From Lethocerus indicus (Eukaryota > Arthropoda > Insecta > Hemiptera > Belostomatidae): DNA of 64,000 nt. This document shows, piece after piece, positions 45,224-58,300 of the stretch; position 1 is the first letter of the stretch; each line of letters starts with the position of its first letter. The DNA is taken from assembly GCA_019843655.1 (NCBI GenBank), contig JACDQD010000003.1:30740224-30804223 (forward strand). Direction: 5' to 3'. Under the pieces are notes generated by a model. That model worked only from the letters and a program-made list of their open reading frames with translations. It did no database searches and was not told the origin of the DNA. The translations under genes and the position numbers were made by a program.

Positions 45224-45375
45224 GTACAGTTCATGAATTGTGCAAGGCGTTTTCTGTAGAGTTAATTCGTTATGTAGAAAATAATATACCTTCTGTGTAC
45301 CCTGACACGGAATGAACTTGCACAACTCATGAACTGTACCAAACATCATGAATTCTGTACAATGAATTGTGCAAG
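45224..45375. repeat. Inverted repeat cluster
   Basis: GTACAGTTCATGAATTGTGC plus AAG (45224-45246) is the near-perfect reverse complement of 45317-45339 (22 of 23 bases). A third, direct partial copy (GTACAATGAATTGTGCAAG) lies at 45357-45375. If transcribed within a long Atg1 3' UTR it would form a 23-bp hairpin with a 70-base loop. Confidence 0.75.
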
Positions 45376-46212
45376 TGCATTGGGGCTTTGTCGTACACAT
45401 AGTATATGTACAGATCTCTATGATATACACATATATGTTTAAAATTCTGAGTTTAGAAAATCCATTTGAAAAGTAGACGGCTTCATATTATTGTTTATTT
45501 TTTTTGCATCTCCACCAAAGTATTTACGATTTATAAGCACAACATTCATTTGCGATACACACGCGCTCTCGCACACAAAAACATTCACCCAATACACAGA
45601 CCATATTAAAACAAGTTATTAGTTATATCGTTAAATTTTTCTTTTAAATTTCGTTTCCGTATATTTGTTGTCGAGCCTGACTCATAAACAACGAGAACAA
45701 TGGCAGCTCTGTTAGAGTCAATAACACAGATAGGTCTCCAAGTATAGAGGAGGTATCATCACTTGGGCAATTTTCTGTTTCCATTCTCACTTCTTCTATC
45801 TTAAACCCCCGTTTCAGGGGCTCTTCCCCTCGTCAATTTAGCATTCATGCAGCAGTTATATAGAAGGATGTAGGAAGCTGAAACGAGTAGCTTTACTTTT
45901 ATACGAAACTTGAGATTCTTACGGAAGTTGTGAATGGACGAATTCAACACTGATGGGAGTAAAAGCTCATCGGTCCGTTTGAGAGTCTCACCGTATTATT
46001 GACGGGTTTCTATAGCGACGACCAGTAGCAAAAGACCGGGTTTTTTAGCCAAAAAATCGAACGGGGACTGAAAACTTAGCGACAGAAGTGATGATACACC
46101 AAACCATCCCTCCCGCCCTCCCCCCCCAATTTACACGACAAATACCTTAACCTATACATACAATATATCTATATAAATAGAGTTACAGTCTCAACATTGA
46201 TTGGTTACTTGA

Positions 46213-46232
46213 GAGAGAGAGAAAGAGAGAGA
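46213..46232. repeat. (GA)n tract
   Basis: GA-rich simple repeat about 90 bp past the Atg1 stop codon. Confidence 0.8.
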
Positions 46233-46320
46233 ATGGTGTGTTAGGTGTGACTCAGATGCACGCAACAAGGCTGGTCGGTGAACAAGTGATGAGGGCATTG
46301 TGGCCACTCAACAGTAGTGG

Positions 46321-46397
46321 CTAAGTGTTGTTGCTGTTCGAATATATATAGCCCTGCTGTTGGAGTACACTCAGCCTCTTCTCGACGGCGTCTTTGT
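46321..46397 (-). CDS. Atg1: Atg1 exon 20 (terminal)
   Basis: [18 protein letters not shown] then a Ser/Asn tail and TAG. Aligns with the ULK1 end (CKLCIERRLSAL). Confidence 0.92.
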
Positions 46398-49300
46398 CTG
46401 GAAAAAGAACAATTTTTCTACAATTTGTAGACAGAAAAAAATACCCTCTGTGATATTTGACAAATTATCAGAATATAATTACGCTATAGTTCTTTATCTT
46501 TGTATAAAAATGTTTGCCTCGAACCGAATACACAATCTTTTTTAAGATAACTTGCCTAACACACCTAAACAATAATATACATATTTTATATAATTGGTAA
46601 ATTTAATATTTCATATTTATAGGTCCACAATTTTTATTGTTCACTCCACAAGCAGGATAGGCAGGGAGCTTTCCACCCCCTTCTGGGGTGAATGGCAGGA
46701 GCACTAGATTTTAAATTGTTGTCTGTTTCAAATTTAGCAAAACTCAATCCTTTCTCAGAAAAAATTGGGCTTTCATACAGTCCTATTTAGAAAATGGGAG
46801 GCGGATACTGCGGCTTTCCTATTGAAAAAAATAGCATGGAATAGCTCCATCTAGTGGCCGTGGGCAGAACTAATTCGGCAAAATGCTGACAGACAAAAAT
46901 AACAGAGAAAAGCAGAGTTATAAGACCTTTTTCAGACAACTCGTAGCAATGTTGGTTCAGTTTGTTGAAATAGGAAAAAAAAAATTGTGCACTTACATTT
47001 GGTTAAAAGCATTTTGTCCTGAGTATTTGTGACCTGTTGAGCAAGAGCGTGCAACAATATCTGAGCGGTCTGATAGCGCTGAAAGCATTCGGCCGGCTGG
47101 CCAAACAGTTCATCCAGAGCGGCGGACTGACACTGGAGGCAGTGACAATATTCATTAGAATAATAAAATTTATCTAAATACTGATTGATATATCCTAAAA
47201 GCTATTTAAACTCGATAAATATCAATGTAATTTTTTAAAAATAAAGCGTTCTTTAGCATCACAACAATATTTGTTTATGAAAATATAAAGAATTTCGAGA
47301 AAAGAAGAGTTCCACAATGAATTAGTTCATTTTATTAGGATCCGGGACAACAGGATTCTATATTGTGTATCTGTGCTGTGTATGCATACATATATACATG
47401 CATGCTGTGTCATAATTTTTATTTACAGTTTGAGTGATAAATGTACATTTTTATTTATGAATGGGTCAACTGCCAACTGCACTGACCGCAGAAAAATTTC
47501 ATCACTTCAATATTTTTTAGGGTCACCGAGTGAAAAATAAATAATTATAAATAATCCTGTTTAAATACCATATGTATGGCGTGATTATAGAGTAGCTTGT
47601 CGGCTGTCGCACTGGCATTCTGAAGGAGACCCGGTGAATTCAACTGTTTGCAGTCGTTCAGACACTGGCGGAATTTTTTACTCAGCACTCCAACAACTGC
47701 AAAAAAAAAACAATTTATTTCAGATCGTTTACAGAGAATTCATAATTTGGTGCATGAATAAAAATATTCAAGTGGGTGGAAAATCATCCAGAAAATTTTA
47801 ATTGTTACAGGAATACTTTGATTAGTGCAACTTTGATTGCATTAATGGATCCTTGGGATAATAATTCAAAACTGCACTAATCGAACTTAATAAGCTATGG
47901 AAATGATTGAATCCTGAAAAAAGTTTAAAACAACATTATATAGTGGAATGCATAATACTTGAAATATCCAATATAAATTTTCCTCGAATTAAAGGGTATA
48001 GGTATTAGAAAAAAATTAATTCTTCATAAAAAGCTTTTCTAAATTTAATCGAATAGTAGAAACTTTTTTCTTTTCTTTTTCTCTCTCTCTTTTTCTAATA
48101 TTTTGTGACAACAATAATTTTTCTTATCCGTTGACCAAAATTCATGCTTCCCTATTCACCTAGATCAATCTCTCTCTACACTTTTTCTATTCTTATTTCA
48201 AGGAATCGTCAAAAATTTGTCGGGCATTAAATAAAACTAGCTTTTTCAAAACTGGACGGATCAATGCATTCTGCGTTACCATTTTTAACGGAGGAAGATG
48301 GCTGGAGGGTGCCGGCCCTGAGCTGTGTTGTCGCTAGGCTGAGCGCTGAGCTGAGGAGCTGAAGCGCTCTCACCAGCAGCACGAGCCTCTCGCTGCGACC
48401 GCTGCTGTTCGCTAGCTCGGTCACGCACTCAGTCAAAGCCACCACAAAGTTCAACTTCGCCAATGTCTCGTTGTGTTCCCTCTTAAAAACGAAACAGAAA
48501 AATTACCGTTACCGAAAAGTTAAAATAGTTTCCGATCCCTCTCCTCCAATTTGACTGAACGATATCGTACTTCAAAATTGTAGTTTACCTCCAAAATTGT
48601 TTCCTGAGGCAGTTCAGGAAGTACAAATGTCATTGGGGCATCAGTGTTTCCAAAATCTGTTAACAAAATTACGTAAATATATAAATAAATGAAGAATCAA
48701 ATTTTCTTTTAAAGTTCACGCTTAATGTTTGTACATTAATCATTTTCATGGCGATATGAAATACTTTGTTAATTTAGCCAAAGACATTAAAACAGAGCTA
48801 TACATAATTTATTTAACTCTTAATAAAATATGGTGATGTATGTAAATGTATATTGATTTTGCCCACGAGTATACAAACAACTGACAGGTATGAAATCAAA
48901 CATATATATATATATTAACCTTGGAGATTGGCGGGTAGGGTGATAGCTTTTGAACTGAAAGGTACCATAGGCATCATATTGTTCGTATTTAAGGGTGGCA
49001 ACGGAGCTCCAACTAACAGGGGCGAACTCAGTACTGGAACAAGATTTGTTTTGTTAAATTTCAATTGAAATAGAAACATTTGATAAGAGAGGGGGAGCGG
49101 CAGAGATTATCTGAGTCATTGCTACTGACCCTAAACATGATAATTTCTTTCTTTCTTTTTCCAATTCACTCGGATCATTTGAATATGTTCCTACTCACTC
49201 ATGCACATACAAATATATCTGTTAAAGATTATTACGAATATTAAAGTATTTTTAAAACATTGATCTACAAAATCTGATATTTTACTTAATACTGTGACTG

Positions 49301-52300
49301 TATTTCAGGAATATTTTGATTACAAAGTATCGCATGCACATGCAAGACAAATTAATAATTTGTTTTTGGTGTCCTTCAAATAATGTTATGTTTGTACGTA
49401 TGTTCGTTTCCAGACTATACAGGTATAATCGAGCTCGATCTTACAGTCGTCAAGATGGGGCAACATGACGGGAGTTGATGTGATCAAACCTGATTTCCTC
49501 AGGGGCGAGTTGGTGGGCGTGACTGTCCACGTGTTTACCGGAGGAGGCGTCTCCGGTATCCTCCTGCCGCAACCACCTCCACCTCCACCACCTCCTCCTC
49601 CTCCTCCTCCTCCTCCTCCGCCACCGCCGCCATTACTGGGCGGTGTACCCAACACGAACTGAACCTGCCGGTCAATCATTTTTTATTATCGCAATAAAAA
49701 AATTAAATTTAAAACTTGACATTTGTTCTAAAAAAAAATCAAAAAAGGTTGCAGAATGCATGAGAAGATACAGACAGTATATCATTAACTTCAATACAAA
49801 CTCACAATTGGCTGAAACAATAATTACAAGGTCTGCTCTTACAATATGCCAAAAACAGTGAATTGATATTTGTGCTAATTATAAATTTATAGTTGCAACA
49901 GCTTGAAAATTTACAGGGACCACCCCCCTGCAGCATGGATAAAGGAAGGGTTATACTGATCAATAGTGTATTATAAACATTAGGAATTTAAAAAAATGCC
50001 ACCTTGGTATTATCACACTGCATTAATATCACAGTAGTGTATAACTAAGTCTTAATTATGCATTTCTAATGGTTTGTTACACTTAAATATATAAATGTTT
50101 GTATAATAATTGCATTGTAATGCACGTGTGTTCATAAACAATTATGCATTAGGACAGTGTGCACTAGTTTTCAGTATGTAGAACTTTCAAATGAAGTCGG
50201 TGACTTTATAGCCAGCAAATATTTGACTCGATTGTACAGAATGAGAGTACACTTGTTCCACAATTTGTGCGTAGGTTAAATGACTTTCATTTTGTTGTAA
50301 AAACGGCTGAAAATAAAATTGTTCTTACCGACGGTGGAGACAGTGAACTGATGTCGGGTGGGGATGCTCTGCTGGCAGCTCTTTGCATGTTTATCGGCTG
50401 AGACCTGGGAACGCTCCCCTATAAAATAAAAAACCATCTCAATCAGCTGATCAGCGGTTATTCTCCCTCTCAATCCCCACCATGCTGACACACAATTTCC
50501 AACCAGGCCAATAGACAGTGGCTCAATTCCAATAATTTAAATGTTTTGGAACGATGCCAAATTATTTTTTCGTATTATATAAAAAACTAAACAAATTTTA
50601 TGGCAGCGTATTCGAATCAAAACATGATACAACCCAGTAAACTGCATTTACTTGAAAATTCAAAAAGTGACAATGGTAGTTTTCCAAGAAGCACACTGGA
50701 GTGTTTAATCCTTCTTTCATTTAATCAGATTCAAATTTGTAATTAAAGTAACTAAAATAGAATTTGGTCTGCCACCCTGATTTGAAAACAGGTAAATGTG
50801 ATTATGCCTTGCAGCTTTAACCATGCCAAATCCCAATATATTATTATATACCTTTGTTGGTGAACTGTTACTTGACTGGGTAGGCACTGGTATTGGTAAT
50901 GAACATGGCCTTGGTGGACTTGCACTTATTTCTCTTGCTCTGAAATCATATTTAAACATAATATAAGTATAAATATAACTGCTATATGTTAGCTAGCTTA
51001 AGACCAAATAGATGAATGGAGACAGAAGTTGAATGATGATGATAAACACTCATCTAAATACTCATTGTATATACATAAAATAATTAACTGATATAATATC
51101 ATTATGCATTATCATCATGCTATATTTTGATTACTAGTAATATCAAATTCATATACTGACTTCGGGTAATTGGTATAATCTGAAATGTGATTTGTAACCG
51201 TAAGATAAATTCATATATTGAATAAAATATACTAAATAAATTATATTAACATATTATTATAAATGATTCAAGGTAAAAATGTTCTTACTGCTTATCTGTT
51301 GGTAAATTTGATGGAACCAGTACAAAGTCATCAGACTCCTCAGGACTTGTACACTCTCCAAAACCTGAGGAAAAACAGAATATTGTCCACTTTATAACAC
51401 ATTACTAAATTAACAAAAATTGGCCTATAGCTAAAACACAAAGGTGGTATAAATTACCCCTCAGATGACTTGAGAAAGTTAATTACAAAATAATGTTGAT
51501 TTCATAATATTTACTATGTCAATATATATTAATTAAAAGTTATCATATTTAATTATAATTCAATGTTAGATTGCTATTGCTATTTGTGTATTAATTTTAG
51601 TGAAACAAGAAAGTAAGTAAGGAATTCTTTTTTGAAAAGTAAAGAGTAAATATACTCACTCGTTAATAATATTAAAGCTCCATAATGAGTGCATAAAAGT
51701 TAAAACCTAATTGCACCCCTAAAATAAATTAAAGGGGAAACAATTTCAACACCACTGTTTTATTTAATTACATTTGAAAGAGGAGATATAGTCAATAGTC
51801 TTTAAAGTATTTTCAATGAAGTGATGTTTATAATAATATTGAACAAATATTCTTAGAATTATTTTATATTTAAATAAAAATAAATGTGAAGTGTCATAAC
51901 CCTCGATATTTTTTAGTCTGCACTTGCATTCTCAACTAAGCCAAACATTATTTCATTGCCTTGAAATGTGTCTAGCTTAAGATCAATGCAAGTGTAGATA
52001 GGAAATCATCTCCACCATTAATTGGGTGTACATGTGAGGTATTAAATACCATGATCATGTAGCGGTGGTGTAATGAGGGGCGCCGTGGCGGTGTTGGTCG
52101 GTTGGGGCGGTGCTGGACTCGTTGAGAGGGGACTGGGCGGTGGCTGAGTGGGCTGCGGGGGCTGCAGGAAGGCGTGGTTGAAGAAACAGTCGAAATCCAT
52201 CCGTTCGCACGAGTTCCTCCTCAGTAGGCCCATCAGCAGATCGCTTAATTCGCTCGAGGTACCGCTGGGAATTCTGGAACAAGAGGGCGTTTCAAAATTG

Positions 52301-55300
52301 TAGACACACTTAAAGTTATTAGCAGATAAACTTTACGCTATCCGGCTGCACTTTCCACAGCGCTAATGTGGCATAAATTAATATAAACATCAGAAATAAA
52401 TAAGGAAATTGTAAATAGCAAATATCCAATTAAAACTTACCTTTTCAACCTATTTTCATTATTAAATTAAAATTAGATCTTTGAGTTATTTTCAATAAAA
52501 ATTCATTTGTTTTCATGGCCCAAAGTTGAATTTGGCCGTTTAATATTTTATAAATAAGTTAGGTTGAAAAGTTTATTAAAAAAAAAAAAGTGTCCAATTT
52601 GTCTGGGGAACTAACTTTGGCGCTAGGTTGATGTTCTTTTCGTAGAACTGTTTGAGCGCCTGCGGAGTCTGCGCCTGGAACGGGGCCTTCCCCGTCAAAC
52701 ACTGGAACACGATCGTGCCCAAACTCCACAGGTCGGCTTTGGCGTCGTACTGCAACGACATTATCACTTCGGGAGCCTGAAAACAACCGTAATTTTACTG
52801 CCAGCCGTTTTACCGAACCATAGAAAGCTACTTGAAATATACAGATAGTCAAATACAATCGACCACCTTGTGATGTAACAAACTTTTGATGAATTTCAAA
52901 GAACGTATAGTCATAAAAAAATATAATATAAAAAGTAGAAGAATTCCAAACATTTTATACTATTATTCATTACTGGTTCTTATATAGAAAACATGTTAGG
53001 GCAAGTAACTACAACAAAGGAAGTATGACAGTCCTCCTGACTTATGCTCTTATGAACTAACATCAATGGCATGCTCGATGCCTAAGAAACTGAGATTACA
53101 TAATTTCATATTTAAACATTTAACATTTAAATATGATATTTTTTACCTAAAATTGTTTAATATATATTTTTTTCTCTTAGAAGCTACAGCATACCATATT
53201 GTATTGTGTGTACTTATTTTATTACACTGTGTATTTGTGTATTATGAGTATTTAATACAATTCCAACAATCTCAAAAGAATTACATAATAGTGAGTTCAG
53301 CCTTAAAATTGCATTTATAAAATTAGGAAAAATTAACTTGATTGTGACATTATTGTTTAACACCAATCGTTTATACAGATATTGTTGGATGGAATTAAAC
53401 ACATTAACTCACCATGTACATGGGGGATCCGCAGAGTGTTGCAGCCATAACACCGTCCTGAAGAAAACGTGCAAAGCCAAAGTCAGCTGAAACACGAATA
53501 TGATTATAAACCCATTGAATTTGGAATTGGGCAAATAATAAAAAAATTCTTTAAAATCGGAAATATACTGCAATATAATTTCATAAAATTTTTTTGAATA
53601 CTAAGTATTTATAAAATCCAATTATTAACAGGGACCATGACATTCCAGTCAAGAGCTGGAATAGATCACATAACAGGCACATAAAAATATGTTTACTTTT
53701 ATATGCTTTTGTTTAACCCAGATATAGTGAGACCAAACATATTGTTTTCTTTTTTTATTTACTATATCTGTCCGAATTATATGTCTATATAAATGTTTGA
53801 CTAAAGTAAATACTGACAAGAATTGATCAGTTGACAAACTTTTAAACAAATAAGATAAATAACAAGGGTATCTGTCGATATATTTCGATAATCTCACCTA
53901 TTTTGAGCCTTATGTGTTGCGGCTGTGGACAAGGTTTGACCCCGTTGTGACTCAGCAATATATTTTGGGGTTTCAGATCCCTGTGCACTACACCCTTGGC
54001 ATGCAGCGCTTTCATCGCACCAGCTGCAAACAACAAAAGTTTATTTTACAAACTATCTGCATTCGGCAAGCAATACAAATAATTATGGGCTGATATTTCT
54101 GTAGTCGAATTGAAATAGTCGGCGCTAGTGTGATTTTAAATACATTAAAGATATAATGTGCTTAAGAGTAAAATATAAAAGGTAAATACCGAACAAAGGG
54201 AAAGAGCGAATGATATAATAGTCTTACATAACTGTTTGACACTGCAAAAAAGTTTCTGAGAAAATACCCTAGAAAATATCTTTCATCAAATGAAATTAAT
54301 AATTGAGGGCAAAATTGCTGTGGAACTGCCTCACAATTTTTAATGGATGTAGGAAAAAATATAACACATTTACTGAGAAATGAGAACTCATTGGATGAAA
54401 TACAAATATAAATAATAATATTAGCACAAGTTAGTACTTTTGTGAGAATTTATAATAAATTGTTCATCTCCAAATAAAAAATATGGAACATTCGTAACAC
54501 TTGTCTAAGTTTATTGCAGTATTTCTCTTAAATTTATAGTTTTAAACAGAATTTATTTAAAAAAGTAATGATTTATATATGTTATAGGAAGTAATACTCT
54601 GTTATTGCTGGTATTAAAAAAAAGATTTTGCCATTTCCCAATCCCACATAACAATATGTTAAGGCCTTTCTCCTTGACCCACTATACTGGAGGATAACAA
54701 GGTGATTTGCTATATAAAAAGCTAAATATAAATGCTGTTTTTTTACGATGTAAGACACTTAAATTGCTAAAAACATATGAAAGTACAAACAGAACACAAA
54801 TGTTACCAATCTAAAACATCATTGTATGATCATAATGGAGGTCATCAATGACCTGAAATATGTGGCCAGAAAAATTCAATTTTTCAAAATTATTTGCTTT
54901 GGTTTGAATATAGTAAAATTTAGATAAATAAAATTAACTACAGATGCCAACATACCCAGCTGCTTCAGGAATAAACGTATCGTATCCTCACTCAAAGTTC
55001 CTTTGACTGAAACAAAAAATGTTGTATCAATTAACTAGAGTCATGAGAAGTTAAATACAGATTAAAGAAAAAAATTGTCAAACAATGTTAAGTTAGTTTA
55101 CATAATTATGAAAGAGGGTAGAGGTCTGCCCACACCAATGACAAGCTACAGTGATGAGAATAAATCAAATCAGATTTAGCTCAGAGCGAAATAGGCAAAA
55201 CAAATAAATTTTAAACGTGTTATTTTAATTACACATTCTTCTGTTTATTCATTTTTCATACCACAATAAAGTTTGTTTTCTTATTTCTGATTGTATGCAT

Positions 55301-58300
55301 TCCTGAGGCATAAATTTATCCTATCATTCATTTATAACAGCTAGTTACAATTAATGAATTACTATCTGCCTACACAGAGCATTCAAAGTAATATAAATAT
55401 TAATTAAAAGATGTAATCACTTACCGCCTAAATAATCTGCAAGGTCCCCCCCATTACAATACTATAAAAAAAATACAAATAATTACAATTAGTTACATAA
55501 TACACAGAGGTAATTATCAAAAATTTATTATACAAAACATTAAATAAAATTTACCTCCATAACAAGAAACACATTGTGAGCAGTTTCCTGAAAATTAAAA
55601 AGAAAAGTTTGAGATTAATTGTTAGCATTAAATGATTAAAAAGACTAATATTTTTTAAATATATGAAATAATTTACTTTGCAATCCAAAAGTGCGACCAC
55701 ATTTTCATGATGAAGCTCTGTCAACTCCTGAAAAATTTCAGATCCAATATTATTGCACGCCAATCAATTACAATAATTATTATGAAAGGAAAGTTGAGAC
55801 AATAATATACCTTTAGAATTTTTATTTCTTTACTCAGAAGGTTTTGCGATTTGGCCAAATTTTTCTTAGTGATACTTTTAATAGCAACAACAGCTTTAGG
55901 ATTCTGAAACAAATACATTTTATATTTAAAAAAAACAATTAATATTTGTAGTTGTTGGACCCCAAAAGACATAAACACTGATGTAAGATTAATAATAATG
56001 CCACAATAATGACTCTTCGGATAGGATATCAATTTCATAATGTATATTTACTAAAATTACACAAAGAATAAGATAACAAAGTTGGAACAAAGTAAATGGT
56101 GAATATATACATTTTTAAGAATCATCACTGATACTATCACTATTCCGATTCTCCAAAAGCTTTTTGGAAAAACTGTCAAAAGCCAGTGCCTTAATATTTC
56201 AAGAACAAAGATCAACTGACCATAATCTAGAATTATAAATGTCTCAATGGCTTTTGAAATCTGAATACCCACAGATAAGGTATCTATTTTCTTAAGGTAT
56301 AACAGACATTAGAAACATGTTCTAGAAGCAATGAAATCTGTTTAGAATACCTGTTTGGCGGTCTGTGAGAGTTTCAAACACCATAGTTCTCACGGTCGTC
56401 TGTCTCTGCTTGCCGGTTTGACTTTTTGCTAGACCGGTTTTGGCCGCTTGCCATCTTCAGTAGCTTTCTGCCAACAGCGATGTTGGTTGTCCGACTGCAC
56501 TGTCGTCGCACCATTACTCCGCGCTCTGCTGACGGAAAGCTACCGGAGATCGCGTACACCAAAACCTGTCTACCGGAAGACCATATCGACAGGCAGAGGC
56601 AGAACATCGCGAGAACAATGATATCTTCAATTAGCTGTAGACTTCATTTTGGGATATTTTCTTTTTTTGCTCCGTAGACTAGTCATTAGCTATGACACAT
56701 TGTGAATATATTATTGCAGACAAGGTGACATGCATACACTTGCATATTTGTATTTCATTGTGTCCAATTGTAAAGAAATCGTTAAAAATTTAAACTAAAT
56801 ATTCTCTCTACACACTGGGTGACATACAAAATGAACTTTTTGTCAAGTAGTAACATACATCAAATGTTCATATAAAATAGCTAGTAACTACAAACATTCA
56901 ATAATTAATATCGAGTGACATGTCACTTTATACATCAATTTGTAATTATGATCAATAATTAGATGTATAATTTCAATGTATGACCATGAATATTTAGGCT
57001 AACTAAAACAAATATGGTAACAGGAAGAGGTCAACAATGAAACCTACTCTTAATTGACTAGACACTGAAGGACACTGGGTAGCAGAAATTGAGGGGAATA
57101 ATTACTAATTATAGGTTGATGTTTTCAACATTTGACATGAACAGAAATAAATCTTTGATGTCACATAAGCGTTTATATTAAAGAATAATCAAATTGAACA
57201 AAGAGCTTTGCCAATGAAATTGCCATTTGTGGATTTCCTCATTTCAAGAATTAATTATGTATCTCTTACAAAATAAAAATAACTGTATGTGTATACACAG
57301 AATACAAGTTATATAGGTCAACAAAAATGTTTAGTGTTTGTTGTAAAATTTATGAAACACTATTGAATTTGTTTACTGTTAACAATTGTAAAAGTGAAGG
57401 ATTAGTATTGAATATGGTCTTAGTTATCAACTGTACAAAGGGGGAATGATTCTACGATTATAAAGCAGTTTTATGATTCTGATAAAACAAGGTGTGTTTT
57501 ATAGGTGTGACACCAATAAAATTGTACAACACTCTGAACAGTGCCGAATCAGCATTAAACAGCAATAATCAAAAGTAGGCCTGATTAAAATGAAAACGTA
57601 TCAAAAATAAGACTTTAGCAGTTTTGAATTTACTGCACACTAATACCAATGCCATTTCTTAAAGATGAGTGGCACATTATATATAAACAATAACAGAAAG
57701 AATGAAAATTTTAGGAAACTAAAATCTAAATGTTTATGAAATGTAAACACTAAAATTTAAAACCTGTTTTGATTCTAAGCTCTTCTAAACTATGCCATCT
57801 AATTTAAATGAGATGCGTGACTAAATCAGAAGACTGACATTATGTAATAAATATGAACAAATTAAAAACAAAGAATGCATAAATAAACCTCACATTTCCA
57901 TTAGTTCACATTCCAACAAATGCCAAATTTTATGAGTAGTAATCATAACATTTGAATATGTGTCAAGATCATGATTACAGTTTAACTTTTAAAAATGATG
58001 CAACATATACAAAAATGGTAATGTTAAAAAAATATCCCAAACTCAAACTGATGCAACTGAGTATATTAACTGCTACCGAGGGTAAATTAAAGATTAATGG
58101 TTACCAGAACTGACCGGGCCCCCGTTCGAGAGGCTGGTAAACAGCAAGCCTCAAAAAACTGTTAACTGGTCCAACGATAATGACAATCGTTAAAACAGAG
58201 ATCGAACAAAGGGATCGTGTAAAATATGACCGGTGTTCCCACGTACCTTTCTGAGTCTGCCTTTGAAGACGACGGCGAAAGCGCCGTGCCCTATCAAATC

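Larger units (their letters stand above)
39863..46320. other. Convergent intergenic or 3'-UTR region
   Basis: 6.4 kb between the ends of RhoGAP (+) and Atg1 (-). It is very AT-rich, with many microsatellites and no supported frame. Part of it may be the Atg1 3' UTR; an AATAAA on the minus strand (TTTATT at 45494-45499) would give a 3' UTR of about 0.8 kb. Confidence 0.6.
55904..58246 (-). other. Atg1 intron 1
   Basis: 2.3 kb, the longest Atg1 intron, very AT-rich. It holds one Penelope-like fragment (56343-56612) and no other feature I can support. Confidence 0.85.
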
